A stretch of DNA of 64,000 nucleotides from positions 5,601,945 to 5,665,944 of the forward strand of contig JAJEKV010000023.1 in assembly GCA_021234155.1 (NCBI GenBank), given 5' to 3'. The DNA is from Isoetes taiwanensis (Eukaryota > Streptophyta > Lycopodiopsida > Isoetales > Isoetaceae). Shown one piece after another: positions 47,434 through 59,732 of the stretch (its first letter is position 1; every line of letters begins with the position of its first letter). A program made the translations under genes and the position numbers. The notes beneath the pieces are model-generated. The model was not told where the DNA came from. It did no database searches and saw only the letters and a list, made by a program, of their open reading frames with translations.

Positions 47434-48785
47434 ATGGAGACACCCAAGCAAGTTTATACGCGTAAGCCTCGCTATTCCAAAACCCCTATAGAGCTTATAA
47501 TGGCTGAATTGCTGCCACAACGAGACCCGCGATTGAGAAGTTTAAGACCCAAGAAATTTGGAGTATTTAGGTGAAACGCTTTTACGAAGGGGTCAGAATC
47601 CCATACCCGCTCTTTTGCTATAATGAGCGCTTTGTGTTCAAGCTCAACGCTATCCGGGAGACCTGCATAGTAGTGGAACAGGAAGATGGCGTCCAGAAGT
47701 ATGCCCGGTACTTTCCGCCAGCAGGGGATGAACAAGCAGAGGAGGAGGCCTTACAAACGCAGGCCCAGAACAGTTTGCAAATGGCCCAAGAGGCGGATCT
47801 GCAGTGGTTAGCATTGGATGATCCGGCTTCAGGATACCGCTACCTAGGAAACGGCATGTGCCTCTTTGATGGGGGAGCCTATACTCTTCCATCGTTTTCA
47901 TATGAAGAGGAGACCAACCGTATCCTCTGGGAAGCAGGATCACCCTCGTATTTCACAGATCACTTTCAGCGGGCTGTTGAACGAGACATGCAAGCTAATC
48001 CCCCACGTTACTTCATAGAGCTTACAAGAAGAACGGAGATTAGAATAGCCAAAGAGAAGCAAGCAGAGGAGCAAGCCACACTCCGGGCGCAAGCACAGAA
48101 GGCAACACAGTTGACGGAGGAGGCTGCCAAGCTTCGTGAGGATACTATTCATCAGCAACAGGTAGAACAAGAGCAAAATCTGAAGAGAATGCAGGAAGAA
48201 GCAGAGGAAAGAGCAAGAGAGGCAACCGAAGCCGTGAAGGAGCGACTGAGGAAGGAAGAGGAAGAAAGGCATCGGCAAGAGCAACCACCTGCAGAAGCCC
48301 GTGTTCCTCGCCGAAGACAAAAGAAGACACCCCAAAGATCTGGTGCTCAGTATAAGGATCAGCTTAGGGCTCGAGGAGGGATCGCTAAGGCTGCAGGGGA
48401 TAACCGGCGGGACAATATCATCCGTAAAGCCCGGCATCCTGGAACAGCAGGGAAGACTCTACCCGGAGCTGCACCCCAACCTAGGAGGAGGCATCGTTAC
48501 AAGCCTGGTACCGTGGCACTTCGAGAGATAAGGAAGTACCAGAAATCCACTGAGTTTCTGTTACGAAAACTTCCTTTCCAGCGTCTGGTCCGAGAAATTG
48601 CCCAGGAATTTAAGACGGACCTTCGTTTTCAAACTCATGCCATCCTAGCACTTCAGGAGGCGGCCGAGGCTTACTTGGTGGCCCTCTTTGGCGATGCAAA
48701 CCTATGTGCCATCCATGCCAAGCGAGTAACCATCATGACAAAAGACCTACAGTTAGCACGCCGGATCCGTGGGGAACGGTCATAA
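47434..48785 (+). CDS. Coiled-coil to histone H3 fusion encoded by gypsy element B
   Basis: A continuous frame of 404 codons ends at 48785; an upstream ATG at 47434 ([18 protein letters not shown]) joins it after one frame change near 47570, giving about 450 residues. Within the 404-codon frame, residues 1-150 are unrecognised, 152-238 are a Glu/Gln/Lys/Arg-rich coiled coil, 243-307 are basic, and 308-404 are the histone H3 core. H3 landmarks are [53 protein letters not shown] and ARRIRGER. The 97 residues align with canonical H3 39-135 without a gap, with about 12 differences from the plant H3 I remember. The ARTKQTARKS tail is absent. It lies between PBS and gag, same strand as the element. 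Canonical RIRGER and KTDLRFQ make it unlike CENH3. Confidence 0.9.
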
Positions 48786-51416
48786 TTATGTACATCACAA
48801 TTTTGTATCTATGTAAATCGGTATATATATTAATACAAAACTGTTTTGACTTCTTATTTTGAATTGTGAATTTTCCTACAATTAAAAAAATAAAAATAAT
48901 AATAATAAGCGAAAAAAAAAAAGAGATGATGAGTCGGCGCCTCGAGCAGCGGTGCCCGACAAAAAGTTAAATACTCAGATTCATTTTAGGGTTTCATCAT
49001 TTCTTACTCTGTTTCCTTCTTCCTCCCATCTCCCGCTGCGGTGATGGACTATTTGTTGGCCGACTAGCATGGTACATGGGAGGCGAGCAATGGGATCCCC
49101 GGGTTCCTTACCCTCTCTTGGATCCTATGTTGCGAGTTGATTGACCTCATCGACAATATCTTGGCGCCCACCCGACTATGCGACCTTTGTAGAGTTCTAT
49201 GATGAGGAAATATTGCCAAGCGGAATTCTTTGGGGAACCGCCCCAACCTTATCTTCTGAGAGATATTGTGGAGCATATGTTGGGAGATGATCGCCACAGC
49301 TATGACATCCTCAAGGGCATCATCGGGCGTGCTAAGCACGCTCCCATTATCGATTGTGGCTCCAACGTACTTTGAAGCCCGGTTTGCTTTTGCTCTTATT
49401 ATGGGACGGTATGTAGATGGTATGCGACACCGCTTTAGAGCAAGCTAAGGCCCCACTTCCTCCGGATCGAGAGGAGGACGAAGCAGATAAACTTTGCTGA
49501 TTTTTATGCGATGGAAGGAGTTAGCTAAAGAGAGGCCTTTACCTCGTAGTAAGGGCCAAGCACTTGTGGGATTGAGTTCGCTTGCTACCATCAAGGTTGG
49601 GGATCGGGATTACTTGGCTGGCGGCGACATTCAATGGGCGTATCGGCATATATCGCCAATAAGGGTAGCGGAGGACCGCTCACCTTCTCTATGAGCTGGC
49701 GAATATTGTCGGGGTCGACATGATTTCATTGATTACTCTCGCCCCAATTATGCGCGGAGATACATCAGTTGCTCAACTATCAACCTCTTGATGTTGAGCC
49801 TATCAATTACACTCTTGTCCTTGCGCCCGATTAATGATTGAGGTACCCCATCTTGAGTTCCTAAATCGGCTTTCGTGCTCACGGGGCCACATGTGCCCAA
49901 CATCAACGGCGTCGTCGTCAAGCTGGAAAACGACCCAACCATGGAGGATTTATGTGATGAGAGTCGGTATGCTCGGGAAGAGAAGGATTTTGCCATGGAG
50001 GAGGAGCTGCCCGAAACTTGGGTCCGAGTTGGCCTCTTCAACCCATCCGATGGTTCAAGGGTTGAAATGCCATATTACTTTCGATTCTTCTGTCGGCTTT
50101 CACAAGCGGGGCGGGTTCTCTTCTTTGCTAAGGCAATTGCCCCTGAAGCAGGCGGTACGTATGGGCATTAAGGGCACTTTCCACCCAGCCGGGCCACAAG
50201 AAATTAGCTCTAACCTTGAGCGGATCATCCTAGTGAACCGTGATCTTGCCATTGCGGTGTTTGACCATGAGATTGGTTCTTGGATGAACATGAGTCTGCT
50301 GGTTTGGCGGCCATTGGCTACAAATGTTCCTCCGAAATAGCTTCATCGGTTGCCTCATCGGTTAATCCTAGCGTGTTACTCCTCAAAGATCGACCCGAGC
50401 CCGGTTTGATACTCAAGCACAAGATGTTGACGGATCGACCTCTTAGTTTTAGGTTTCATTGGGTCATCATTATGAAATTTTGTTAATTTTGATTGGCATT
50501 ACCTCTAGTGGGCCAACACCAAAATCTATGTCTTGTTTTCAATTTTATATATATTAGGGATATCTTCTTATGTTTCTTGCACTGTTGAAAACCACTTCAT
50601 TGTTTTCTCCTTTCAATGATTAATTATTTTCCTTAAAGCTCCAGTGGAAGGAAATTGTTTTCAATGTATATATAATTATTCCTGTCGTCTTGCAGAAGAA
50701 ACACTTGAGGAATACGGGGCCGGGATCACCCGATCGATAAGAATGGATGAGCAGGGGACCTCTGAGCGGGACTATGGGGAGCGGTACAACGAGTATCTGA
50801 GCGGGAAGTTGGCGATGACATAAGCGGAGCTTAGGGTCCCGGAACAACCTTATGATCCCGACAAGGGCATGGAAGTAGTTACTCTTCTTCGAGCGTGCTA
50901 CGATGATCCGAGATGGACTCTTTCCCGTACTTGGGATTATTGGAATATGACCCCACATCAAGCTTTTGATGATGCTAATGATCATCTCTGGCAAATCTTC
51001 TATGCACTGCGAAGGCTCTTCAACCTTCTGATTATTAGCCCCACTTGGGATTATCAACCCGTTATTATCCAGGCTTGGGCACGCTACAAGCTCGTCAGAG
51101 CTGTGCGTGAGAGTGTGCGCTATGCCGTCATGTATCCCTACGCAAACCCTTAAGCCACAATTTCCAGTTTTGTGTGTTCCTATGCTTCACCATGGCTAGG
51201 AAATGGCTTGTATCAGGCCTCTTTATGTATTATATAACTACAAGTTTATAACTGTGTTCCATATAAACTTCTTTGATGTAACCGTTATCTCCCTTGTAAA
51301 TTGAATCTTCCGTCCTTTTTCGTGTTCACTTTGTGTTTCTTGATACTACTCAGAATGACTTTGTTATAACACTTACTATTATCGTACTCTTTCTTATATC
51401 ATCGTATGTTTAATAT
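48786..51416 (+). pseudogene. Extra decayed coding region between H3 and gag in element B
   Basis: This 2.6-kb stretch is absent from element A, where only about 190 bases separate H3 from gag. It begins with AT-rich sequence ending in an A-rich run (48886-48924), then fragments such as HVPNINGVVVKLENDPTMED and ETWVRVGLFNPSDGSRVEMP (49875-50171) and a 94-residue frame at 50869-51153 (TWDYWNMTPHQAFDDAND). None is recognised. It may be a second captured gene or an older insertion. Confidence 0.4.
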
Positions 51417-52640
51417 AGACGGTGCACGCAATGCCGCCTGGCAGACACCCTCAAGCGCCCGGTCGGTTAACACCGAACAAGAATTGATCTTTGATGAAAA
51501 GGCGGTTAGGGCGAATTCTGAGGGCCTACGTCTTGCATGCTAACCCACCCAAAGCATGTACAGCGGGGCCTTACTTAGGAGTTACCTCCGTTACCACCTA
51601 GTCCACCTACACGTGGCCGTCCCCACCACGAACTAGTCACGTACTGTGCGAAAGAGGTCCCCTCTAAGCGCCCGGCGGAGCTCCTCTAGAGGCAAGTGCC
51701 ACCTCTTCAAAGTACGCCCGCCGGTGTCATCGCATCATCGGCATCATCGGGGGCCATGCAAAGCCCGAGATAAGGAGTACCGCAAGGCAGTTGATACTGA
51801 CCATAACTAGTATGATGGAAGAATAGGAAATTGGCCCGGTTTGATGGGAAATCTAGAAGCGGCTTGAATAGAATCCGGGCTGGGACGAAATGAAGGAGTT
51901 GGCAGGTCCTATGGCATGGCAGAGAGAAGGATCTGAGGAAAGGTTGCCACCACAAACCTTACGGAGCTGCCCGTATTTGGTGGAAGGGCTATGCGAGCCA
52001 AACAAACATCGGGACAGGAGTAGATGCAACTTGAGAAAGTTTGCCAAGGCCTTCAAATCGCATTATGTGCCTCGTGCACATAAATGCCAGCAGATCCGGA
52101 CTTTCTGAGGTTGGGCGGGGAAGAGTATGTCGTCTGAGGCCTACGGATGAGTTCATGCGCTGAGGCTGTATGTACTGGTATGAATGAGAAAAAGGCGGTG
52201 GGAGGGCTATATTGAGGGTTTGGCACCATCGATCAAAGCGGATGGTTAAGGCCATCGACCGAAATCGATTCTTGGCGAGGCTAAAGCATTGAGCCTCGAG
52301 GAGGACATACCAAGAAATCGATATCCGCGTCCTGCTCCTTACTCGCGACCCACGGCCGTCCACACCTTACAAACCCCCGCTCTCCAAGTCCGGGGCCCTC
52401 TCAGTGAGAACTCTTTACGGTGCCGCTAGGAGAGAAAATTAAGCTTTTAACACGCCCGGATAAAAGAGAACAATGCGGGTAAGGAAGTTCGAAACCTCTT
52501 ACTGATCCATTCCTAAAGAGGCCGGAGAACATTTGCTTGTAGGGATAAGGCATGTTACTGGTGTATGAAGCGGGACACTTCATGCGCGAATTGCCCATAT
52601 GTTACCCAGGTGCCTTGGTGGCCATGGCCGACTTTGACTG
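51417..52640 (+). pseudogene. gag region of element B, frameshifted
   Basis: It starts after the sequence AATATAGACGGT shared with element A. It contains a GAARIWWKGY-type capsid segment (near 51960), KFAKAFKSHYVP (near 52035) and a zinc knuckle near 52550 (CYWCM...CPY) in which the histidine spacing is damaged; element A keeps the standard CCHC form. Confidence 0.75.
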
Positions 52641-53276
52641 GGGCGATATTGAGTCAACATTACCTGGCGGCGAGGGGCGGCTCGAGTACATTCAGCGTCG
52701 TCTCATATCCTTGCGGCTATAGAAACGGCAATCTTTGAAAGTCACTTCTTTGTCATTTCCACCATAGGCCAAATAGACAGTAAGCCTTTTGTAATTCTTA
52801 TGGATACGGGGAGTACACATAATTTTGCTTCTCCTAGAATGGCCCAGGTCCTACAACTGGAAACCCTAAGGTCACGACCAAGACCTGTCACTTTAGCCAG
52901 TGGTAAGGTTAGACATACTCATGGTCGTCGCATCAACCTTAAGATGCAGTTGCCAGGCGCACTAGTTGCTATGGGTGCCGAGTTAATGGATATTGGCAAA
53001 TACGACCTCATTGTTGGAATGGAATTCTTGGCATCTGCAAAAGCCAACATAGACTGCGAGAAGAGAGAAGTTACCTTCAACGCAGACTAATGGAGCCGTG
53101 TAACTATAAAAAGGTGAACCATTCAACCCTATCATGCAGTCTATGTCCATTCGACAGTTAGATAAAGCTATACGCAAGCAAAAGCTCCTCTGCCTTATTA
53201 GACTTGCTTCCATTGAGGCAGATGTTAAGCAAAACCAAGTAATCAACACCTTGCCACGGGGATTGCGGTATTCTCC
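52641..53276 (+). pseudogene. Aspartic protease region of element B
   Basis: The active-site motif [13 protein letters not shown] starts at about 52794 and [13 protein letters not shown] lies near 52993, typical of a Ty3/gypsy pepsin-like protease. A frame change near 53090 separates it from RT. Confidence 0.85.
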
Positions 53277-54640
53277 ATGAATTTAGCGATCTTTTCCCGG
53301 GACGAGATCCAGAAGCTTCCTCCTTTTAGAGGGGTAGAATGTGAGATAGCTTTAGAGCCAGGCACTAAGCCTACCAGCAAGGCCCCGTACCGGATGAGTC
53401 CCCCAGAGTTGGCAGAGCTTAAGAAGCAACTTCAAGAGCTGCTAAACCTAGGTTTTATTCGACCTAGCGTTTCGCCCTTTGGCGCCCCTATTCTTTTTGT
53501 AAAGAAAAAGGACGGCTCCTTGAGAATGTGTATTGATTATCGGCAACTCAACAAGCATACCATCAAAAATCGCTATGCTTTGCCGAGAGCAGATGATCTA
53601 ATGGATCAGTTGCAAGGGGCCAAATATTTTTCAAAGATTGACCTTAATTTCGGGATATCATCGGATAAGGATTAAAGAGGAGGGCATCCATAAATGCTTT
53701 TAGCACTAGATATGGACATTATGAGTTTACCGTTATGCCTTTCGGATTAACTAATGCCCCATAGCGTTTATGCGGTTAATGAGCGATGTTTTCCGACAAT
53801 ACTTGGATGATTTTGTTGTCATTTTCTTTGGCGACATTCTCATCTCTGATAAGACTCTAGAAGAGCATGAGAGACATCTTAAATTGGCCCTACAAAAGTT
53901 AAGGCGTCATCAGCTTTTTGCCAAGTTCTCTAAGTGCAAGTTTGCCACTCCAAAGGTTGACTATTTGGGCCATATCATTTCTGCGAGAGAGGGAATTACT
54001 TTCTGAGATCCGGCAAAAATAGAGGCCGTAAAGGGAATGGCCTATTCGAGAAAATGTCTCAGGGTCCGAAGTTTCTTGGGATTAGCGGGATACTATCGAA
54101 AGTTTGTAAAAGGATTTTGCAAGGATTGCAGCACCTCTTACAAACCTTACAAAAGCATGAAAAGGTGAAGGATTGGATGGAGCCTTTGGAAGACTAAGGT
54201 TCAGGGAAATTTCCAGCTGACTTAAAGATGCCTTAACCCAAAGACCCGTTCTCACGTTGCCCGATCGATAAGGATAAACTAGTGGCCCGGAGATGCAAGT
54301 AAAATCGCCACTGGTGGGGTTCTAATGCAGGAGGGGAGGGTTATTGCTTATGATTCAAAGAAGATGAACGAGACGGAACAGCGATACCCTACCCATGATC
54401 AAGAGTTGTTAGCTGTTGTTCGCGCCTTGCGAATATGGAGACACTACCTCCTTGGTAGAAGGTTCGATTGGACCACGGATCACCAAAGTCTCCAGTTATT
54501 TATCCACCTAGCAAGAACCTCAACCTCCGGCCGAGGAGATGGATGGAATTTCTTGAAGAATATGATTTTGAGATCATGTATAAGCCTGGAAAGCACAATG
54601 TGGTTGCGGATGCATTGTCACGCCATCCCTCGGTAACCCG
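53277..54640 (+). pseudogene. Reverse transcriptase and RNase H of element B, frameshifted
   Basis: RT motifs: [43 protein letters not shown] and the catalytic YLDDFVVIF near 53803. RNase H follows with AYDSKKMNETEQRYPTHDQE near 54346 and TDHQSLQ. At least four frame changes lie between these blocks. Confidence 0.88.
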
Positions 54641-56210
54641 AACCCATTGTAACGCAATTTCTACACTCACCAGTGAGTTTGGGAAACAGATAGAACAGAC
54701 TTTGGCCACGGATCCCGAGTTTTGTGAAATGCGGGCTAGTTTGAGTAAGGAGGCACGCGATAGCGATAAAGAACGCGAAGCTTTCCGTTCATATAAGAAA
54801 GAGGGCAATTTGTTGTATCACAAGGATAAGTTATGTGTACCTCTGACTTCCGGGGTGCGTAAGTTAATCCTCCATGACACGCACAACAGCCCTATAGCTG
54901 GACATGCGGGTTTTATGAAGACCTATTTTAAAATCCGCTCTAGTTACTTTTGGCCTTCCATGAAGAAGGATATTGCTAGATACATTAAGCAGTGTCAAGT
55001 GTGTCAGCAAACCAAGGCGGAGCAACTAAGAGTTCCAGGAGAGCTGCAGCCTTTGGATGTGCCCCACGCAAAATAGGAAGTAATAACCATGGATTTCATT
55101 GTAGGCCTTCCACGAACTCTCCGTGGCTATGATGCATTAATGGTGGTCGTCGACAAATTGTCAAAAATGGCTCACTTCTTGCCATGTCGTACCACCGACA
55201 CTGCCTTCGACACCGCCTTGCTTTTCGCAAAGGAGATCTTCAGGTTGCACGGAATGCCACGGGTTATTGTATCTGACAGGGATCCCAAATTTGTAAGTGC
55301 ATTCTGGAAGGATTTCTTCACCACCATACAGACCAAGCTTGCTATGAGTACCGCATATCATCCTCGGGCCCGATGGTCGGAGACAGAAGCGTACCAACCG
55401 TATCATAGAGGATATGCTCACGAAGTTATGTGTGGAGTAAGCAATCCCAATGGGGTGACTATATTTATCTAGTAGAGTTTGCCTATAACAAGATGAAAGG
55501 AGTCTTCCAAAATGTCTCCTTTCATGATAAATTATGGTTATCAATGTCTTAATCGACACATGGCACAACCCCGTCGAAAGTGGAAGTTTCTCAACAACTC
55601 CTCACGGAGATGCAAGCTTTGGTCGACAGTGCGTGGTTACTTGCTGGCTGCGACTAAAATCGTCAAAAGAGTGTAGCAGATAAACACGGGACCCCACGAG
55701 TCTTCCGTGGGGCGAATCGGTTTGGCTTAAGATTAAAGTAAAACAAGCCAAGCTTAAGATTGGTAATTGCAAGAAGTTGGCACCCGGATGGGCTGGACCG
55801 TTCAAAATCATGAGCGTATTGGGGAGCAAGCATATCGCCTGGACTTGCCACCCGGCTTTAAAGATCCACAAGGTTTTTCATGTGAGTCTTCTAAAGCAAG
55901 CACACCCCTGATCCGGAGGAGGTTTTGGAAACCCCAACCCTCACGGAAAATGAGGAGGAGCAGCTAGAGATAGTACACAAGCTCTTCTTGATCGAGCTTA
56001 TAAAAACGACCGGGAGGACTCAAATGCTACAATACTTGGTCAAGTGGAGACACTTGCCCGCCAGAGGATGCTACATGGGTGATGGAAGCAGATCTTGAGA
56101 AGCACTATCCGATTTCATGCGCGCGAATCTCAAGGGCGCACTATCAACGATGCTATCAACCCCGCTCGTGGTAAGCTTGAAGACTTGATTCGCCGAGAAT
56201 GGTAGAGGGT
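54641..56210 (+). pseudogene. Integrase and chromodomain of element B, frameshifted
   Basis: The zinc-binding domain lies near 54880-55015 (HDTHNSPIAGHAGF ... CQVCQQTKAE), then MDFIVGLPRTLRGYDALM near 55089 and VSDRDPKFVSAFW near 55268. The region of the catalytic Glu is scrambled near 55370. GPF/Y and chromodomain segments (about 55790-56110) are broken by frame changes; the end reads GKLEDLIRREW then stop at about 56205. Confidence 0.85.
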
Positions 56211-56832
56211 AGATGCATCATACTTAACAACGATTCACCGATGATGGGATCACCTCTCGTGTTCCTTAGGGCGTGGTGTCTTGTCAATGTGGACATGACC
56301 ATGAACCGCTTGTAAAGCAGTGTAGTTCATAGTCTGCGTTCATATTGGCTATAATAGGAACGACCATTCCTTAGGCCACAATGAACTGCGAACTATAGGC
56401 ATGATAGGTCCCTTGTAGATAAATTTTCTTTTATTTCTTATAGGGGGTGGACCCTTCAACCACAATCTAATTACTTTTTTTATCTATGAAAACTGATATA
56501 GTGACATGTGCGGGGCCGATTGAGCAAAGACGTGACCTTTGCCCATGTATAGGGGGTTCTTGATGACCCGACTTTCTCCGTTTTCATGGTGTTTACACAT
56601 AGTTCTTTAGTGCTACACTGTTTTTTGATATTGGACTTCGGTCCTTGAACTTTTTAATTATGATAATCATCTGAAATGCACTTTGGTGCTTGAACTGTTT
56701 TGAACTTCGAAAGTTTTAATATATTACTTTGGGAAACAAGGAATTATCTTCCTTTATAATGTGTTTTCTTTATTGGTATATCTTCAACTAACCCTAATGC
56801 TGAGGACAGCATTAATTCTAAGGAGGGGAGAA
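56211..56832 (+). other. 3' untranslated region and polypurine tract of element B
   Basis: It is noncoding and homologous to 37393-38000 in element A, with the tract TAAGGAGGGGAGAA at 56818-56832 directly before the 3' LTR. Confidence 0.8.
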
Positions 56833-58454
56833 TGTGACGTTCCAAGTATTTATACGGTATACGTATAGATATGTTGACACGTCACCCAGTATAGATACGC
56901 TACCATGGGGCATGGTAACCTAGGGGGTTGACTTAAAAAGGATTAAATTAGCTATGCTAAGTTAATTGTTAAAGATAATAACCTACATTTAAGGGATCAT
57001 TATTTATAAAGGATAATTAAACTAATTATCCTTTGGGAACGCGCCACCTGGCCAAACCTGGTTGGCCAAAGATGGTGAATGCTATTTTGGACCCATAAGG
57101 TGGATCACCACCCCGTATCCACCATAATCGACCCGAGCCTGGCCTACCTTGGGATTGAGTGCGCCACCTTGCCCCAAGACTTGCACCTGTGTGATCGAGT
57201 GAGCATCGAGTTTTGAAGGATGGAGGCACCAAACGATAACGGGTCGGCGGGGAATACTGGTGGGTGGCTAGTATAGGCTGATATTCTAGGGTAGCCCTTT
57301 TGGGCACTTGTGTGTTGTCTTGTATGTTTCTCACGTGCTTTTTATTCGTAGGAACTAACCCTTGGTTGAAAAGGTAAGTTCTCTTTATATTTTGATTCGG
57401 GTTTTGCTCTCAAAGGATGGATTGATAGTTCTTTGCTTAGTTAGCACTCCCGAGATGGGGGATTACGGGAGGGTAGAGACCTCTGAGCCCATATATTGTA
57501 GTATACTCCTAGATAAAGCCCTGTATTATTCCAATATTGCGGCCTGTGCACAAGAACCCACCGGGTCATAGATGCTATGGTACTGGCTTAGCACCAGACA
57601 AGGAACACAGTGGTGAAGTGGAGGTGGGGTCTCGCACGAACATAAAAGGCTCCTGGGACTCCTATAGCGAGCTAGACCTGATAGCCGGTCACGTAGAGGG
57701 CCGGGTATGGGTCTGACACTCCCTGGGTGGGAAGGTGTGACCCGTATGGGGCACCTTGCACTTTGAGTAGATTTAGGGCGAGTAAGTCGGGTACGGATGC
57801 GGGGGTCGCTGATGCGGCACGTATTCTCTAGCTCGCCCATGGAGCCACTGTGATTCTGGAAGGGGACGCTTCCCTGACCTGCCTCATCGGACCGGGGCTT
57901 CATGAACCCTGGAGTAGGCTCAGCAGGGTGATGCCTCGAGCCTGCGTCTCCGGAAGGCTATAGCGACGCCATAGCGTGAATTGACCCATCTGCAAAGTGT
58001 GCACAGGAGGGGCGGATGGAGTGGACAACCCTAGCCAATGTTCTATGCCAGCCAACGCCATGTCAAGATTCTGTCTGCTGATCTCTTGAGGCCTAGCCGT
58101 CAGTCGATCCTCACTGGAGTCTGAACTGGGGTAGAACCATGGGTTTGGGGTGTTCTCTTAGGTTTAGATGCATATTCTTTGCCGTTGGTATTTGGATGGA
58201 TATGCCACCCTTCGTGGTGGATATTTATATGTGATTTATGCTGTGTGCTAACCCTTGTATTCACGCTTCCGCGACGTAGGAGCCCCATTGAAGGCGTGGG
58301 CCGAATGACCCCTTCGTGTCCTTCTTCCGGGCATCGTATTATAGGTGGCCCGAAATAGACGGAGGGCCCTGCTCATGGCGAGTTGGTCGCCATGGGAGGG
58401 GAAAGTCCCCGTATGTATACGTCCGAGGGTCGTATATGTTCAGGGAGCGTCACA
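56833..58454 (+). repeat. 3' LTR of element B
   Basis: 1622 bases, TGTGACG to CGTCACA, followed by the CACTT target duplication. See the 5' LTR for the pattern of differences. Confidence 0.93.
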
Positions 58455-58459
58455 CACTT

Positions 58460-59732
58460 GACACTGCTTAATGTACCTGGCAATGTCCTTTTTCATAGAA
58501 GGCCAGAAATAGCTGGAGCGAATCTTAAAGTAGGTTTTCATAAAACCGGCATGTCCAGCTATAGGGCTGTTGTGCGTGTCATGGAGAATTAGCTTACGCA
58601 CTCCTGAAGTCTCAGGTACGCACAACTTATCTTTGTAATATAACAAGGTGCCCTCCTTCTTATATGAACGGAAAGCTTCACGCTCCTTATCTGTGCGAGC
58701 TTCCATAGCCAAACTGTCCCAAACATCACGAAACTCGGGATCCGTGGTCAAGGTCTGTTCTATCTTTTTCCCAAACTCACTGGTGAGTGTGGAAATTGCA
58801 TTACAATGGGTTTGGGTTACCAAAGGATGGCGTGACAATGCATCCGCAACCACATTGTGCTTCCCAGGCTTATACATAATCTCAAAGTCATACTCCTCCA
58901 GAAATTCCATCCATCTCCTCTGACGGAGGTTGAGATTCGGCTGGGTGGATAAATAACGGAGACTTTGATGATCAGATCCAATCGAATCTTCTACCAAGAA
59001 GGTAGTGTCTCCATATCGCAGATAACCGGACAACGGCTAGCAATTCCGATCATGGGTAGGATATCATTTGCTCCGTCTCATTCATTTTCTTTGAATCATA
59101 GGCAATAACCCTCCCTCTCCGCATTAGAACTCCACCAAGTAGCAATTTTATCGGCATCCGTTTGCTACTAGTTTATCCTTCTCGTGGTCGGGCAATGTGA
59201 GCACCGGTGGCGACGTTAAAGCATCTTTAAGTCTGGCTGGAAGCTTCCCGAACCTTTACTTTCCAATGCTCAATCCAATCCTTTACCTTCTCATGCTTTG
59301 TAAGATCGGTAAGAGGTGCGGCAATCTTCGCAAAATCCCTAACAAATTTCCGATAATATCCCGCTAGTCCTAAGAAACTTCGGACCCGGAAACATTACCG
59401 GAATAGGCCATTCCCCTTCCGCCTCTATCTTGGCCGGATCCGTCGCGATGCCCTCTGCTGAAATGATATGTCCCAAATAATCCACCTTGGGAGTGGCAAA
59501 CTTGCATTTAGAGAACTTGGCAAAGAGCTGATGGCGCCTTAGCTTTTCTAGGGCCAAACCAAGATGTTTCTCATGCTCCTCCGGGGTTTTACTATAGATG
59601 AGAATGTCGCCAAAGAAAATAACAACAAAATCATCTAAGTATTGCCGGAAGACATCATTCATTAATCGTGATAAACGTTATGGGGCATTAGTTAATCCAA
59701 AAGGCATAACGGTAAACTCATAATGCCCATAT
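58460..59732 (-). pseudogene. Element A RT C-terminal part, RNase H and integrase zinc domain
   Basis: On the minus strand YLDDFVVIFFGDILIYSK lies near 59640 and KVDYLGHIISAEGI near 59475. RNase H is damaged near 59000-59150, followed by HNVVADALSRHP (near 58840) and the integrase zinc domain HDTHNSPIAGHAGF to IKQCQVC at the insertion site of B. The frame resumes at 45202. Confidence 0.85.

Larger units (their letters stand above)
45208..58454 (+). mobile_element. Ty3/gypsy chromovirus element B, complete, 13,247 bp
   Basis: Both LTRs (45208-46834 and 56833-58454) begin TGTGACG and end CGTCACA, with the 5-bp target duplication CACTT at 45203-45207 and 58455-58459. A tRNA-Met PBS and a PPT lie at the expected places. 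Order: PBS, H3 fusion gene, additional decayed region, gag, protease, RT, RNase H, integrase with chromodomain, PPT. It is inserted in antisense orientation in its relative, element A. Pol is frameshifted at many places. Confidence 0.94.

Noticed and set aside
47650-48437. Minus-strand open frames of 97 and 165 codons
   Set aside because: They are antisense shadows of the H3 fusion gene on the plus strand.
47571-48785. CENH3 identity for the H3 fusion
   Set aside because: The core keeps canonical features (KTDLRFQ with no loop 1 insertion, ARRIRGER end) that centromeric H3 variants usually change.
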